DNA of 64,000 nucleotides from Phycisphaerales bacterium (GCA_029260575.1 JAJDDB010000009.1:310001-374000), one strand, 5' to 3'. Shown: positions 16,761-25,529, numbered from the stretch's first letter. The notes: generated by a model from the sequence alone, not told the origin. Numbers and translations are program-made.

Positions 16761-18158
16761 ATGACGACAACAACATCGACCACGCCCGTTTCACCGTCCA
16801 ACACGCCTTCCGCTGCACCCGCAGCAGGCGGCTCGCTGACGCCGCAGCGGCTCAGCGATCTCCGCTCGCAGTTTGCCGCCGCGCCGTCCAATCGCATCGC
16901 CCAGAACGCCGTCACCCAGACCAACATCGACGATGTCGCCCTCGATCGAAACATCATCACCACCACCGACCACACGTTCAGCCATCTGCTGGATGACTGG
17001 ATGGTGACCAATCAGAAGAAGTCCGGCAGGTGCTGGATGTTTGCCGGGCTTAATCTCTTCCGCGTCGGCGCGATGAAGAAGATGGATCTCAAGGAGTTCG
17101 AGTTCAGCCAGAACTACACACTGTTCTGGGACAAACTCGAACGCGCTAATTACTTCCTCGAAGCGATTATCGAAACTGCCGATCGGCCGGTGGATGACCG
17201 AACCGTTTCGTTCCTGCTGGACAACCCGCTGGAAGACGGCGGGCAGTGGAACATGTTCGTCAACGTCGTGAAGAAGCACGGCGTGGTGCCCATGGCCGCC
17301 ATGCCCGAATCATTCAGCAGCTCCGAAACCGCGCGCATGAACGCGAACATCAAGACCAAACAGCGCCAGTGCGCTCGTGATCTTCGTGCCCTGCGCGAAA
17401 GCGGCGCGCCGATGGAAGCTGCCCGCGCTGAAAAAGACCGTATGATGCAAGATATTTACAACATGCTCTGCATTCACCTCGGCACGCCGCCGGAGAGTTT
17501 CGACTGGCAGTGGAATGATAAGGACCGCAACTTTCACCGCGATGGCGCAATGACCCCGCAGAAGTTTGCGGAAAAATACATCACGCTGCCTGTCGATGAA
17601 TACGTCTGCCTCGTGCATGACCCGCGCAAGGGCCATGAAACCAACCGCACATACACCGTCGATTACCTCGGCAACGTCGTCGGCGGTGAACGCGTCATCT
17701 ATCTCAACGTCGCTATGGACGTCATCAAGAACATCGCGATGAACACCATCATGGAAGGCGAGCCCGTCTGGTTCGGCTGCGATGTCGGCAAGATGATGCG
17801 CCGCGACCTCGGCATTTGGGATGAAAAACTCTTCGATTACGAAGCTGTCTACAACACCGACCTCGACATGCCCAAGGCCGACCGGCTGGTGTATCACCAG
17901 ACGCTGATGACCCACGCAATGCTCTTCACCGGCGTCGATGTCGTCCACGAGCAGCCGCGCCGCTGGCGCGTCGAAAACTCCTGGGGCGAAGACAACGGCC
18001 GCAAGGGTTTCTATGTCATGAACGATTCATGGTTCGACGAACACGTCTTCGAGATCGCCGCGAAGAAGTCATCCCTGCCGGCAGAACTGCAGCAGGCTCT
18101 GTCGAAGGAACCAATCGTCCTGCCCGCGTGGGACCCGATGGGGTCATTGGCGCGGTAA
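16761..18158 (+). CDS. pepC: Aminopeptidase C / bleomycin hydrolase (C1B peptidase)
   Basis: A 465-residue cysteine aminopeptidase of the PepC/bleomycin-hydrolase family, normally a cytosolic hexamer. The papain-like catalytic set is complete: Gln85 in NQKKSGRCW, Cys91, His385 in MTHAMLFTG and Asn406 in RVENSWGE. The length fits the family apart from a Thr/Ser/Pro-rich N-terminal extension of about 25 residues, for which a later start is possible. The C-terminus, which folds into the active site in this family, ends in GSLAR. The stop overlaps the ATG of the DUF4145 gene (TAATG). Confidence 0.95.
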   Translation: MTTTTSTTPVSPSNTPSAAPAAGGSLTPQRLSDLRSQFAAAPSNRIAQNAVTQTNIDDVALDRNIITTTDHTFSHLLDDWMVTNQKKSGRCWMFAGLNLFRVGAMKKMDLKEFEFSQNYTLFWDKLERANYFLEAIIETADRPVDDRTVSFLLDNPLEDGGQWNMFVNVVKKHGVVPMAAMPESFSSSETARMNANIKTKQRQCARDLRALRESGAPMEAARAEKDRMMQDIYNMLCIHLGTPPESFDWQWNDKDRNFHRDGAMTPQKFAEKYITLPVDEYVCLVHDPRKGHETNRTYTVDYLGNVVGGERVIYLNVAMDVIKNIAMNTIMEGEPVWFGCDVGKMMRRDLGIWDEKLFDYEAVYNTDLDMPKADRLVYHQTLMTHAMLFTGVDVVHEQPRRWRVENSWGEDNGRKGFYVMNDSWFDEHVFEIAAKKSSLPAELQQALSKEPIVLPAWDPMGSLAR

Positions 18159-18787
18159 TGGCGCGAGGTCGGCCCAAGACGATGGTCATCGACTGCCCGT
18201 ACTGCCGATCGCGCGTCAGTGCAAAGGTACACGGCGAGCGCGAGTATTTTGAACCGCGGGAAGATCCATTCCCACACAAGGTCGCAGTGCTTTCATGTCC
18301 GGGCTGCAAGAATACCCTTGTCGGATTCTCGGAGCATATTCAGCATCAATTCGAAGATTCGCATTGGGATGACGCAACGAGATTATGGCCTCAGCCGAAA
18401 CGTCATGTTGGCCTAAATGTTCCGATGATAGTTCGACAATCCCTCGTCGAGGCAGATCGATGTTTTCATGCCGGTGCGTACTCTGCATGCGAGGTAATGT
18501 GTGGAAGAGCGCTCGAAGGGATTTGTCGAGATAGTGGCGCCAATACGAATCGGCTTCAGACTGATCTCAAGCACTTACTTGACACAGAGGTCATTGACAA
18601 ACGCCTCTATGAATGGGGAGAAGAGCTTCGAAAGATGCGAAATTTAGGAGCGCACGCCAGTCTTGAGAAGGTGTCGGAAAAAGACGCGCGAGACATCCTA
18701 GATTTTGTCCATGCGATCGCTGACTACGTCTTTGTACTGAGTAAGAAATTCTCGGACTTCATGGGGCGCCGAAATTCATCAGCATAA
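18158..18787 (+). CDS. DUF4145 domain protein with zinc ribbon
   Basis: A 209-residue protein. An N-terminal zinc ribbon (CPYC near residue 12 and CPGC near 48) is followed by a DUF4145 domain (VEADRCFHAGAYSACEVMCG ... LRKMRNLGAHASLEKVSEKD), a helical module common in proteins near restriction and defence genes and in stand-alone form. The ATG overlaps the pepC stop, fixing the start; longer readings run into pepC. Base composition is more AT-rich than pepC, suggesting separate origin. No nuclease or restriction partner is nearby, so a defence role is not supported. Function unknown. Confidence 0.82.
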   Translation: MARGRPKTMVIDCPYCRSRVSAKVHGEREYFEPREDPFPHKVAVLSCPGCKNTLVGFSEHIQHQFEDSHWDDATRLWPQPKRHVGLNVPMIVRQSLVEADRCFHAGAYSACEVMCGRALEGICRDSGANTNRLQTDLKHLLDTEVIDKRLYEWGEELRKMRNLGAHASLEKVSEKDARDILDFVHAIADYVFVLSKKFSDFMGRRNSSA

Positions 18788-18818
18788 TCCATGTTTAGTA
18801 ATCGATTACAGACGCATT

Positions 18819-19124
18819 TTATGATTCGCTTTCCAGCATTCGCTGCTTGTCTTGGATTGCTTGATCAAGTGCTTCGATTGTGCGCTGTCTAGTAGGGAGC
18901 ATGTAGTAGGCTGATTCTGCATCTCTTAGTTGACGCTTCTCGTCGTCTGTCATGCGGCTAGCGAGTTCTTCGCGTCCGATGACATCGCGCTCGATCCATT
19001 CCGCATGTTCGCGCGCCAGCTTGAAAGTCTCTAGTGGGGTTTTCTTAACTCGACTCTTGTAAATCACGTATCCGATGGAACCAACAATTACTGCGATGAC
19101 TCCAAGAAAGAGACCTTCGAACAT
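18819..19124 (-). CDS. Small membrane-anchored hypothetical protein
   Basis: A 101-residue protein: one N-terminal membrane segment (LFLGVIAVIVGSIGYVIY), then a highly charged helical part (REHAEWIERDVIGREELASR ... QAIQDKQRMLESES) that may form a coiled coil facing the cytosol. CGGAG lies six bases upstream of the ATG. It stands alone, convergent with the DUF4145 gene and divergent from the next. AT-rich like the DUF4145 gene. I recognise no family. Confidence 0.7.
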   Translation of the reverse strand: MFEGLFLGVIAVIVGSIGYVIYKSRVKKTPLETFKLAREHAEWIERDVIGREELASRMTDDEKRQLRDAESAYYMLPTRQRTIEALDQAIQDKQRMLESES

Positions 19125-19231
19125 GATTAACTCCGCGGGACAAAGTCAGTTTGAAGATTGCTATATTGTAACGACCGGCCCACGCGGCGTCACAGACGCC
19201 GGCTCGCGGGGTGCAGTGCTACACTCCCCGC

Positions 19232-19684
19232 ATGTCCGACCCTGCCACCGAACGCCCTGTCCCGCTGTCACTGCTCGTCGCGGAGCGCATCTATCAGGAT
19301 CGCGAGACGGGTAAGTGGATCGTGGCCGGGATCTTCAGCAACATCAACGCGCCCGGCCTGCCCGTCACGCAGGACACGCTTGAGATTTTCTTTCAGCTCA
19401 CCAACGTCTCCCAGCCGGTCGATCTGCACCTCAAGGTGGAACACGCAGATTCGGGTGCCGTCCTGCTCGACGTCGGCGGCAACGTCAAAGCCAATTCTCC
19501 ACTGGAAGTGATACATCAGCGCATCGTGCTTCGCCGCGTGCCGTTTCAGCATGCGGGCAAATACTGGATTCAACTCATCAGCCAGGATGAAATCCTGATG
19601 CAGGTGCCGCTGTACATACGCGTCGTCACACCGCCGCCGCAGCAGAATCAGCCGCCACAAACACCGCCGCCGATGGCAAATTGA
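19232..19684 (+). CDS. Conserved hypothetical protein (DUF6941-like)
   Basis: A 150-residue protein. The pattern SLLVAERIYQDRETGKWIVA, GIFSNINAP and a late AGKYWIQLISQDEILMQVPL recalls a planctomycete/proteobacterial family of small beta-sandwich proteins annotated DUF6941, whose function is unknown. The tail is Pro/Gln-rich. The ATG is preferred because the homologous part starts at once; an in-frame GTG 21 bases upstream is an alternative, and neither has a clear ribosome site. A long inverted repeat follows the stop. Confidence 0.68.
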   Translation: MSDPATERPVPLSLLVAERIYQDRETGKWIVAGIFSNINAPGLPVTQDTLEIFFQLTNVSQPVDLHLKVEHADSGAVLLDVGGNVKANSPLEVIHQRIVLRRVPFQHAGKYWIQLISQDEILMQVPLYIRVVTPPPQQNQPPQTPPPMAN

Positions 19685-19701
19685 CGATTCCATACCGAAG
19701 T

Positions 19702-19782
19702 CATAAAGCCGCGGCCGGTGGCCGCGCGTTGGATGTGCGTTTGTCACTGACGTCGAGCGCGACCACCGGTCGCGGCTTTATG
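19702..19782. repeat. Long imperfect inverted repeat between convergent genes
   Basis: Two 26-base arms (19702-19727 and 19757-19782) match at 24 positions when one is inverted, with a 29-base spacer; the arms begin CATAAAGCCGCG and end CGCGGCTTTATG. It lies between two convergent genes, so it may act as a bidirectional terminator, although no T-run follows, or be a copy of a dispersed palindromic element. Confidence 0.75.
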
Positions 19783-19792
19783 GTTGGTTCGT

Positions 19793-20161
19793 TTATTGTT
19801 TCTCTCCCGACCACACCGCAAGTTCGTTGCCGGACGGTTCGGTGAAATGAAACCGTCGCCCGCCGGGGAAACTGTAAATGGCCTGCGTGATTGTTCCGCC
19901 GGCTGACTTCACAGCTTCCACCGCCGCTTCCAGATTACCTGCGTACACCACGGGCAACGGGGTCGGCGGCGCGCTCGGGTTGTGCCCGTTGATGCCGCTG
20001 GCGACGCCGCTGCTTTGCGTGTCTGCATAGGCATCGCCCCACATTTTGTATTCCCAGCCGAACGCCTTGGTGAAAAAGTCGCGCGTCTGTGCCAGCGCTT
20101 CTGCGGATTGCACCGGAAATTCGATGTAATTCAGCGTGTTGTGTTGCGGCGCATCAGGCAT
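19793..20161 (-). CDS. VOC (glyoxalase/dioxygenase-fold) protein
   Basis: A 122-residue VOC-superfamily protein: NYIEFPVQSAEALAQTRDFF TKAFGW is the usual opening, VAAVEAVKSAGG-type and GGRRFHFTEPSGNELAVW the usual end of the second beta-alpha-beta-beta-beta unit. In this subgroup the likely metal ligands are few; I see Glu in FTEPSGNELAVW, but no safe assignment of activity. The ATG follows the stop of the upstream AsmA-like gene by one base; an ATG four codons upstream, overlapping that stop, is the alternative. Last gene of the five-gene minus-strand run. Confidence 0.85.
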   Translation of the reverse strand: MPDAPQHNTLNYIEFPVQSAEALAQTRDFFTKAFGWEYKMWGDAYADTQSSGVASGINGHNPSAPPTPLPVVYAGNLEAAVEAVKSAGGTITQAIYSFPGGRRFHFTEPSGNELAVWSGEKQ

Positions 20162-20162
20162 C

Positions 20163-21080
20163 TTATTCGTCATCTTCCTCTTTGTTGCCGCCAAGCAGTC
20201 CGCCGATACCTTTGGCTGCATCTTCCAGACCTTTGCCCGCACCCTCACCGACATCGCCGAGCCCGTCGCCAAGCCCCTTGGTAATGTCTTCACCGATCTT
20301 TCCGATTTCGCCACCGATGTCGCCGAGCGCTTCAAGCGAACCGATGCTGAGATCAACGCCGAGGTCGCCGAGGCTGGTCAGCCCCGCAAGGCCGTCCTGC
20401 AGGCCGCCGACGATGTCATCTGGAATGAGATCGCCGCCTTTTTGCACGATCGCCATGAAGATCGCCTTGATCAGCACGCCGGACAGTTCCGAAAGCACAA
20501 CGCCGCCTTCGGTTTCGCTGCCGACGTCATTGAGGGTGATCTCATCAATTTCGAGATCGAGCTTGGACAGATCGCCACCGATCGGCAGCAGCGCGGTGTG
20601 TACGGTGATGTCGGTGACCGTCACTTCCCGAATGACAAATTTCTTTGCATCGGGATCGGGTTCGGTCGCTTCACCTTTCTTCATGTTGTCGAGAATGACG
20701 CCGTAGTTCGAATCGCCTGCCTTCTTTTCAAGGTTGAGATCAATACCCGCGAGCGTCAGGTGCGGCAGTTCAACCGTGTCTTCGCGCAGTGTTTTGAAAT
20801 CCACCGCGACCGAACCATCAGCAAGCGTCAGAAAGTGGTTGGTGTCGAACCCTTCCGGGTTGGCGACGTGCAGTCCGTTCATTGTGAACTCGCCGGACAT
20901 GATGCCGACGTCAGCTCCGTCGAGTGTGGTCTCGACGCCGAGAGCTGCGGTCGCGCCTCTCTCAACAGCTGTCTTCGCGATGACATCGATATAGAACACA
21001 ACCGCCACGACTGCGATGATGAGCAGGATGACGAGTACAGCAACAAGTTTGATGAGCGTTTTCACAGCAGGAATCTCCAT
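20163..21080 (-). CDS. AsmA-like membrane-anchored protein
   Basis: A 305-residue protein with one N-terminal membrane segment (about 10-33, VAVLVILLIIAVVAVVFYID), then an AsmA-like opening (LGVETTLDGADVGIMSGEFT MNGLHVANPEGF). A second half consists of Gly/Leu/Asp-rich amphipathic repeats (LGDIGGEIGKIGEDITKGLG) and an acidic tail EEDDE. AsmA relatives work in envelope lipid transport or assembly; that role here is inference. The ATG is not preceded by an ideal ribosome site; a GTG five codons later has GGAG nine bases upstream. Confidence 0.75.
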   Translation of the reverse strand: MEIPAVKTLIKLVAVLVILLIIAVVAVVFYIDVIAKTAVERGATAALGVETTLDGADVGIMSGEFTMNGLHVANPEGFDTNHFLTLADGSVAVDFKTLREDTVELPHLTLAGIDLNLEKKAGDSNYGVILDNMKKGEATEPDPDAKKFVIREVTVTDITVHTALLPIGGDLSKLDLEIDEITLNDVGSETEGGVVLSELSGVLIKAIFMAIVQKGGDLIPDDIVGGLQDGLAGLTSLGDLGVDLSIGSLEALGDIGGEIGKIGEDITKGLGDGLGDVGEGAGKGLEDAAKGIGGLLGGNKEEDDE

Positions 21081-21125
21081 TGCCGCGTTGTGCGGCTCCT
21101 GCGGAATTGTATCGCATTGCGGCAA

Positions 21126-22046
21126 CTACAGCAGAACGTCAGCAATACCCAATCCGCCGAGGACGCAACTGATGATGCCGTTGAGTGTGAAGAACGCCAG
21201 TGCGATTTTCGTCGTCCCCCAGCGGGCGACGGTGGCGTGTTCATAGAGCAGGAGTGCGATGACGATCGCGACGCCGATGCCGAACAGGAGTGCGAAACGG
21301 TCGTCAAGGAATAGCGCGCAAATCAGTGCCGCAGCAGCGAGTAGATGCAGCAGACGTGCGAACCACATTGCGTCTTTCACACCGAACCGTTGCGGAATGC
21401 TGTGCAAACCATCGCGTCGATCAACATCAATATCCTGCAGCGCGTAAATGACATCGAATCCCGCAACCCAGCACAACACCATGGCGCTGAGCAGCCACAG
21501 TGCCGGTTGTGTTGTCAGCGCATTTGGATCAACTGCCAGCGCCGCAGCCAGCGGGCTGATCGCCAGCGACGAACCGAGGTACAGATGACACAACCATGTG
21601 AAGCGCTTGAATAGTGCGTAACTGCAAATCCACACAAGTGCGGGCAGACCCAGAATGATCGGCCAGGGATTTTCCTGAAAGATAAAGAAGGCGAAACACA
21701 TAAGCATGAAGAGTACAGCGAAGCAAACCCACACAACTATCGCATTTCGCACTTCAAGTTTTCCACTGGGAAGAGCCCGCCCTGCAGTGCGTGGATTGCG
21801 CGCATCAAGCTTTCGATCGAAGATTCGGTTAGCCATCATCGCGCAGGTGCGTGCGAATACCATCGCCAGCACGATAAAAATCAGTTGTGCAGTAAAAATG
21901 ATCCACGTCTCAGCGTCATTTGCCGGCGTAGCCATCACCGCCGCCAAGAGCGCAAACGGCAGCGCAAATACGCTGTGTGCGATCTTGATGTCCGATGCAA
22001 TTAATCGAATCGAACGAATTGGGTTGGGCGTGGCAGCCGTATCCAT
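21126..22046 (-). CDS. UbiA-family prenyltransferase (MqnP/UbiA-like)
   Basis: A 306-residue polytopic prenyltransferase. The first Asp-rich motif NRIFDRKLDARNPRTAGR and the second, ALQDIDVDRRDGLHSIP, are intact; both bind Mg-prenyl diphosphate. About eight hydrophobic segments span the protein. The N-R-x-x-D-x-x-x-D-x-x-N-P-R-T-A form is that of the 'UbiA-like' group that includes MqnP of the futalosine menaquinone pathway, so a quinone precursor is the likely acceptor, which is inference. It lies mid-way in the minus-strand run, between the lipoprotein and AsmA-like genes. Confidence 0.92.
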   Translation of the reverse strand: MDTAATPNPIRSIRLIASDIKIAHSVFALPFALLAAVMATPANDAETWIIFTAQLIFIVLAMVFARTCAMMANRIFDRKLDARNPRTAGRALPSGKLEVRNAIVVWVCFAVLFMLMCFAFFIFQENPWPIILGLPALVWICSYALFKRFTWLCHLYLGSSLAISPLAAALAVDPNALTTQPALWLLSAMVLCWVAGFDVIYALQDIDVDRRDGLHSIPQRFGVKDAMWFARLLHLLAAAALICALFLDDRFALLFGIGVAIVIALLLYEHATVARWGTTKIALAFFTLNGIISCVLGGLGIADVLL

Positions 22047-22066
22047 AGGTTTGCAGTGTACGCAGA

Positions 22067-22495
22067 CTACGGCTGCAACTGCACTTCCAGACGGCGCAGC
22101 ACATCTTCATTCTCGCCGATGAGTAATGCGTCGTACCACGGCTGCTGCGCTGCAGTCGATTCAATCACGGCAGTGAAATACAACGGCACATACCCCGTAG
22201 CCACGATGCGCACATCCATCGGGTGATCGACAACACCTTCAACGCGCACTGTTCCATCAGCGCCCGTCATGCCCGACGACCCTGCTGTGGGCGATGGATC
22301 GAGAATTCCATACGGCGGCTCTGAAGAGAACAAATGCAGCGGCCGAAGCTGCACATAAGCATCAATCACCGGCTGGTGTGTCTGACGATCGCGGACTGTT
22401 ACGGTCAATTCTTCTGCGCCCGATGCGCAGCCGACGATGGCAGCGAGCATTGCAAGCACAGGCAACATTCCGTAAAGCCGATGGCATGTCATCAC
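22067..22495 (-). CDS. Lipoprotein with carboxypeptidase-regulatory-like domain
   Basis: A 142-residue predicted lipoprotein: signal peptide MLPVLAMLAAIVGCASG with the lipobox ending at Cys23. The mature part (LTVTVRDRQTHQPVIDAYVQ ... GADGTVRVEGVVDHPMDVRI VATGYVP) is one transthyretin-like 'carboxypeptidase regulatory' beta-sandwich of the surface type. The start codon overlaps the end of the NmrA-like gene by four bases. No enzyme activity is expected. Function unknown. Confidence 0.82.
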   Translation of the reverse strand: MMTCHRLYGMLPVLAMLAAIVGCASGAEELTVTVRDRQTHQPVIDAYVQLRPLHLFSSEPPYGILDPSPTAGSSGMTGADGTVRVEGVVDHPMDVRIVATGYVPLYFTAVIESTAAQQPWYDALLIGENEDVLRRLEVQLQP

Positions 22496-23382
22496 AACTT
22501 CTTCCTCGGCAGGGTACGACTACGCAGCAACTTTGTCGCAAACTGTTCAATGGTTACGGTCGGTCGATACAGCGCATGGCCGTTAGGCTCCGCGGGTTTC
22601 TTCGTCACATGGTCATACGTCATATCCAGCAGCGCATTGAAATACGCAGCCGGGCCGAGCGCGTTTCCCATCAATGCCAGCAACATCCTCGGGGCCGGCA
22701 CCGTGACCACATATCCGCGCCACACCTTCTGGAACCGCTTGTACGCATCCTTCATCGACACCGGCTCGGGACCCTGACATTCAATGATCTGCCCGATTGT
22801 CGTCGGATCGCGCAGCGCCGCCGCCACCTGCCTGCCGTAGTCCTCCGCGGCAAGCCAGTACAGCGGATCACCGGGCGTGGTCAGGCGGATCAGCATCGGC
22901 CCCATCGCCGACATAGGGATCGACTCCATGAACCACGTCGGCCGAAAAATCGTCACATCCAAACCGCTGTCCAGCAGTTCCTGATCAACCTGTTTCTTCG
23001 ATCTGGCGACCCACCATCTGTCATCAAGATCTACGCCCATTGCCGAGAGACGCGCCAGCCGCCGAACGCCGGTGCGCTTCATGACTTCAGCCACGGTTCG
23101 TGTGCCGTCGCTGTCGGGGTCCCACATCGGCGTCGTCGTCGTCATCGGTTCAGACAGACTCAGATACACCGCATCGATATTCTTGAGAGCGCGTTCGATG
23201 GAATCGGGATCGTGCAGATCGCCCGGAACAAGCTCGCATTCGAAATCAAGCATCGCGCCGGCCCGGGGTAGATCGCGCACCAGCGATCGAACAGTAAACC
23301 CCTCTGCGGCGAGTTGTTTCGCAACCGGCCTGCCGATTGCGCCCGTCGCTCCGATCACTAATACGCGTTGTGGTGCAGGCAT
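22492..23382 (-). CDS. NmrA-like NAD(P)-binding protein
   Basis: A 296-residue atypical short-chain dehydrogenase. The Rossmann motif VLVIGATGAIGRPVAKQLAA opens the protein; DLHDPDSIERALKNIDAVYL and DVTIFRPTWFMESIP follow the NmrA/YwnB pattern. The usual YxxxK catalytic pair is not obvious (the corresponding region reads WWVARSKKQVDQEL), so it may bind a nucleotide without reducing a substrate or be an epimerase-like enzyme. First gene of the five-gene minus-strand run and divergent from proS. An in-frame GTG two codons upstream is an alternative start. Confidence 0.85.
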   Translation of the reverse strand: MPAPQRVLVIGATGAIGRPVAKQLAAEGFTVRSLVRDLPRAGAMLDFECELVPGDLHDPDSIERALKNIDAVYLSLSEPMTTTTPMWDPDSDGTRTVAEVMKRTGVRRLARLSAMGVDLDDRWWVARSKKQVDQELLDSGLDVTIFRPTWFMESIPMSAMGPMLIRLTTPGDPLYWLAAEDYGRQVAAALRDPTTIGQIIECQGPEPVSMKDAYKRFQKVWRGYVVTVPAPRMLLALMGNALGPAAYFNALLDMTYDHVTKKPAEPNGHALYRPTVTIEQFATKLLRSRTLPRKKL

Positions 23383-23474
23383 CGCCACGGATGGTAATCC
23401 ATTGTCTGCCGACGCGTCGAACCCGGGCTATCCTCTACACTCGTAATTCGTTCGCACCGATGCCGCAGGAAGGA

Positions 23475-25031
23475 ATGTCATTCGTGAGCACAGCCAGCAA
23501 ACCCAAGACCGCCATCACACCGACCCGCGAAGAAAATTATCCGCAGTGGTATCAGCAGGTGATTCGTGCTGCTGACCTGGCGGAGAACAGCCCGGTACGC
23601 GGCTGCATGGTCATCAAGCCGTGGGGGTACGCGCTGTGGGAAAACATGCAGCGCACGCTCGATGGCATGTTCAAAGAGACCGGCCACCGCAATGCCTACT
23701 TCCCGCTGTTCATTCCGTTGTCCTTTATGGAACGCGAAGCGGAACACGTCGAGGGTTTTGCAAAAGAGTGTGCTGTGGTGACACATCATCGCCTCGTGCC
23801 CAACCCCGAAGGCGGGTTGATGCCCGACCCCGAAGCCAAACTTGATGAACCGTTGATCGTGCGCCCCACAAGTGAAACGATCATCGGCGCCATGTTCGCC
23901 AAGTGGATCGAAAGTTATCGCGACCTGCCGCTGCTGATCAATCAGTGGGCAAATGTTGTTCGCTGGGAATTGCGCACGCGGCTGTTTCTGCGCACCACAG
24001 AGTTTCTCTGGCAGGAAGGTCACACCGCCCACGCTACCAAGGATGAAGCTGTCGAAGAAACCGAACGCATGCTCGATGTCTACGCATCATTCGCAGAGCA
24101 GTACATGGCAATGCCGGTGCTGCGCGGCATCAAGACAGCGGGGGAGCGCTTCCCAGGCGCGGTCGAAACGTACTGTATTGAAGCTATGATGCAGGACCGC
24201 AAAGCATTACAGGCTGGTACATCACATTTCCTCGGCCAGAATTTTTCTAAGGCTGCAGACATTCAGTTCCTCAATGACAACGGCCAGCGAATGCATGCGT
24301 GGACGACATCATGGGGCGTGTCCACCCGACTGGTCGGCGGAATGGTGATGACGCACAGCGATGATGATGGGCTTGTCATTCCGCCGCGCCTGGCTCCCGC
24401 ACATGTCGTGATCATTCCCGTCACATTCAAAGCCGACGACCCGCAGGCTGTGATGGACTATTGCAATTCGCTGCGCGATGAACTGCGCAAGATTGATTTT
24501 GTCGACAGACGCATTGAAGTTGAAATCGACGACCGCGATATTCGTGGCGGCGAGAAGACCTGGCAGTGGATCAAACGCGGCGCACCGATTCGGCTGGAAA
24601 TCGGTCCGCGCGATATGGCAGATGACAGCGTCTTTATGGCACGGCGCGACAAGTCGCACAAGGACAAGAAGGGCGTCAAACGCAGCGAGTTTCTCGATAC
24701 AGTGACGACGATTCTGCAGGAGATGCAGGATGGGATGTTCAACCGCGCGCTGGAATTTCAACAGAGCAACACCGCGGTCATTGACACGAAAGAAGATTTT
24801 GAGCTGTTCTTTGCACCGCCGGCAGTGAAAGAGAATAACCCGACGCCGATCCATGGCGGTTTCGCGTTGGCGCATTGGTGCGGCGATGAAGCAGTCGAAA
24901 ATGAAATCAACGATCAACTTGGCGTGACGATTCGCTGTATTCCGTTGGAAGATCTCGCTGACGGGCCGGGTACGTGCCCGTTCACCGGCAAGCCGAGCGA
25001 AAAACGCGTCGTCTGGGCCAAGGCGTATTAG
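23475..25031 (+). CDS. proS: Prolyl-tRNA synthetase, archaeal/eukaryal type
   Basis: A 518-residue class II synthetase charging tRNA-Pro. It is the type without the bacterial editing insertion: short, starting near EENYPQWYQQVIRAADLAEN, with RPTSETIIGAMF (motif region), VVRWELRTRLFLRTTEF (motif 2) and SWGVSTRLVGGMVMTHSDDD GL (motif 3), an anticodon-binding domain, and the C-terminal zinc-type extension ending RVVWAKAY. AGGAAGGA lies directly before the chosen ATG; a GTG three codons later has better spacing. Divergent from the NmrA-like gene. Confidence 0.97.
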   Translation: MSFVSTASKPKTAITPTREENYPQWYQQVIRAADLAENSPVRGCMVIKPWGYALWENMQRTLDGMFKETGHRNAYFPLFIPLSFMEREAEHVEGFAKECAVVTHHRLVPNPEGGLMPDPEAKLDEPLIVRPTSETIIGAMFAKWIESYRDLPLLINQWANVVRWELRTRLFLRTTEFLWQEGHTAHATKDEAVEETERMLDVYASFAEQYMAMPVLRGIKTAGERFPGAVETYCIEAMMQDRKALQAGTSHFLGQNFSKAADIQFLNDNGQRMHAWTTSWGVSTRLVGGMVMTHSDDDGLVIPPRLAPAHVVIIPVTFKADDPQAVMDYCNSLRDELRKIDFVDRRIEVEIDDRDIRGGEKTWQWIKRGAPIRLEIGPRDMADDSVFMARRDKSHKDKKGVKRSEFLDTVTTILQEMQDGMFNRALEFQQSNTAVIDTKEDFELFFAPPAVKENNPTPIHGGFALAHWCGDEAVENEINDQLGVTIRCIPLEDLADGPGTCPFTGKPSEKRVVWAKAY

Positions 25032-25042
25032 ACTACTGCGTG

Positions 25043-25159
25043 ATGTGTCTCAAGCCGCGCTGTCGTCATTGCGGGCAACGCCTTCAGTCTCTGATGGTGT
25101 CGCGTTGTCCGGAATGTGGTGGCGATGATGCGCCGCTGAACCCCCCCGGGTCATACTGA
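25043..25159 (+). CDS. Zinc-ribbon N-terminal part of a frameshifted membrane protein
   Basis: Thirty-eight codons beginning MCLKPRCRHCGQRLQSLM and ending with a CPECGG ribbon, then a short Pro-rich end and TGA. The frame stops two bases before the start of the 25161-25529 reading. A run of seven C at 25141-25147 lies between the zinc ribbon and the stop: removing one C joins this part in frame to the membrane part. Zinc ribbon plus membrane helices is a common planctomycete layout, so this is probably one gene, broken by a true frameshift or a sequence error. Confidence 0.55.
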   Translation: MCLKPRCRHCGQRLQSLMVSRCPECGGDDAPLNPPGSY

Positions 25160-25160
25160 A

Positions 25161-25529
25161 TTGCATGGTCTCGTCTTTCGCAGATCGATCGTCACTGCAT
25201 TGTTCGTCATTGTGCCATCATTGTCGCTGTTGGCGATGGTACTTGGCGTGCAACTTAATTCGTACGAGATGTACATGGTTGCAGTCACGCTGGGGATGTT
25301 CATTGTGCCGGTTGCTGCGATCGTGCTGATCATTCTCAGTATTGAATGGGTGCCGACCGCACTCAGTGTGATCTGGATTCGATGCGACGGCACCATCGGT
25401 CCGTGGTCCGGATTGCGCACCAGGGTGGGCATCGGATTCGCCATTGCTTTGCTACTGCTTGCGGTGTCCGGTTGCCTGTTCGGTATCACCGCCCTTATCC
25501 CGCAGGACTACCCCGGAGGTTGGCCATAA
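25161..25529 (+). CDS. Four-helix membrane protein, C-terminal part of the frameshifted gene
   Basis: A 122-residue frame with TTG as the first possible start and no ribosome site. Hydrophobic segments are near 10-30, 38-62 and 90-112 (IVTALFVIVPSLSLLAMVLG; MFIVPVAAIVLIILSIEW; GIGFAIALLLLAVSGCLFGI). The poor start and the open frame reaching back to 25140 support the view that it is the continuation of the zinc-ribbon reading 25043-25159. No family recognised. Confidence 0.6.
   Translation: MHGLVFRRSIVTALFVIVPSLSLLAMVLGVQLNSYEMYMVAVTLGMFIVPVAAIVLIILSIEWVPTALSVIWIRCDGTIGPWSGLRTRVGIGFAIALLLLAVSGCLFGITALIPQDYPGGWP

Noticed and set aside
20136-21314. 392-codon plus-strand frame
   Set aside because: Antisense to the AsmA-like and UbiA genes; Asp/Arg/His-rich with no domain.
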